Shown here: positions 7,797 to 8,903 of the stretch, piece by piece
How the letters are laid out: every line of letters begins with the position of its first letter
How positions within the stretch are numbered: position 1 is the stretch's first letter
NCBI GenBank assembly: GCA_937896895.1
Contig: CALBNV010000065.1
Span: 1-8,903, forward strand
Direction of reading: 5' to 3'
Source of the DNA: an uncultured Bacteroidales bacterium
GTDB taxonomy: Bacteria; Bacteroidota; Bacteroidia; Bacteroidales; F082
DNA: 8,903 bases
Notes under the pieces: generated by a model
Told to the model about the DNA's origin: nothing
The model's input: only the letters and a program-made list of their open reading frames with translations
Databases searched by the model: none
Program-made: the position numbers and the translations under genes

Positions 7797-7827
7797 TTTG
7801 GTGGATAAGAAAAAGGTTGTATCTTTG
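7797..7827 (+). promoter_or_regulatory. Bacteroidota-type rRNA promoter (-33 TTTG, -7 TATCTTTG)
   Basis: TTTG (7797-7800) and TATCTTTG (7820-7827) match the Bacteroidota primary-sigma consensus (TTTG and TAnnTTTG) with a 19-nt spacer, inside the usual 19-21 range. An A8T4 tract directly precedes the -33 box and may serve as an upstream A/T element. Transcription should start near 7833-7836, giving a leader of about 145 nt before mature 16S. This is the only strong promoter I found in the window. Confidence 0.82.
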
Positions 7828-7829
7828 CA

Positions 7830-7873
7830 CTCGCTTTCGACAAAGGAACGGAGGTTCTGAGAGAGAAAGCGAG
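7830..7873 (+). other. Stem-loop at the start of the 16S leader RNA
   Basis: ctcgctttc (7830-7838) pairs perfectly with gaaagcgag (7865-7873), 9 bp. A nested hairpin gaac/gttc (7846-7849 with 7854-7857) sits in the loop. It lies right at the expected transcript start, so part of the left arm may fall at or before the first transcribed base. If transcribed whole it could protect the 5' end, act in processing or belong to an antitermination signal. Confidence 0.55.
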
Positions 7874-7917
7874 AGGACATTGAAACAGATGGAAACAGAG
7901 ATAGCGTGTGTTAGAGA

Positions 7918-7934
7918 TTACTCATAGAGAGTAA
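7918..7934 (+). other. Second leader hairpin before 16S
   Basis: ttactc (7918-7923) pairs with gagtaa (7929-7934) around a 5-nt loop, about 46 nt before the mature 16S end. It is short and AT-rich, hence weak alone. It lies in the leader segment where rRNA processing or boxA-like antitermination signals are usual, but I recognise no clear boxA match. Confidence 0.35.
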
Positions 7935-7979
7935 AGGAGACACAGAACGAGTCAAAGGTAAAAAAACAGAACAATTCTT

Positions 7980-8903
<924 letters not shown>

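Noticed and set aside
7359..7880. 173-aa minus-strand ORF upstream of 16S
   Set aside because: Phe/Leu/Ser-rich composition follows from the purine-rich opposite strand; it overlaps the rRNA promoter and leader and has no recognisable domain.
6922..7979. tRNA genes, CRISPR repeats or insertion-sequence ends in the non-coding stretch
   Set aside because: I looked for cloverleaf arms with TTC-type loops, regularly spaced repeats and terminal inverted repeats with target duplications, and saw none; the single direct repeat pair is too little for an array.

Overview
The window looks like a piece of a Bacteroidales (phylum Bacteroidota) genome, probably from a metagenome assembly. Three things support this. 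The partial 16S rRNA at the right end has Bacteroidales-type conserved stretches. The rRNA promoter is the Bacteroidota kind (TTTG, then TATCTTTG 19 nt later). The gene set (CdaA-type cyclase, SufS, RecN, an M23 peptidase with a long C-terminal extension, and a TGS/ThrRS-like/uridine-kinase fusion) is typical of the group. I could not place it below order level.

Layout. Positions 1-448 hold the C-terminal part of a CdaA diadenylate cyclase on the minus strand. It abuts, nose to nose, the C-terminal half of a SufS cysteine desulfurase on the plus strand (about 431-1111). Both genes lose their N-terminal halves at the same point, and about 12-15 bases there read as conserved sequence for both. 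This is a chimeric join: an assembly artefact or a rearrangement through short shared sequence. From sufS onward a plus-strand cluster runs sufS, recN, a secreted M23 peptidase and aroK, with gaps of 52, 14 and 4 nt that suggest co-transcription. recN is broken by an apparent 1-nt deletion near 1836-1838 but is otherwise full length and conserved. A hairpin with A/T flanks at 5175-5210 serves as a terminator for aroK and for the convergent nucleoside-kinase gene (5236-6921, minus).

Positions 6922-7796 are about 0.9 kb without a convincing gene. The stretch is AT-rich and then strongly purine-rich on the plus strand. It holds a short direct repeat, a 24-nt alternating purine/pyrimidine tract, a GC-rich hairpin, a G8 run and three 8-nt A/T tracts. 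It leads into a well-formed rRNA promoter (7797-7827), a leader of about 150 nt with two hairpins, and the first about 924 nt of 16S rRNA, cut off by the window end.

The genes are housekeeping: Fe-S cluster sulfur supply, double-strand-break repair, cell-wall hydrolysis, aromatic amino-acid synthesis, probable nucleoside phosphorylation and ribosome synthesis. I saw no defence system, mobile element, CRISPR array or recognisable new system. The points most worth checking are the cdaA/sufS join, the recN frameshift and the unusual DNA upstream of the rRNA promoter.
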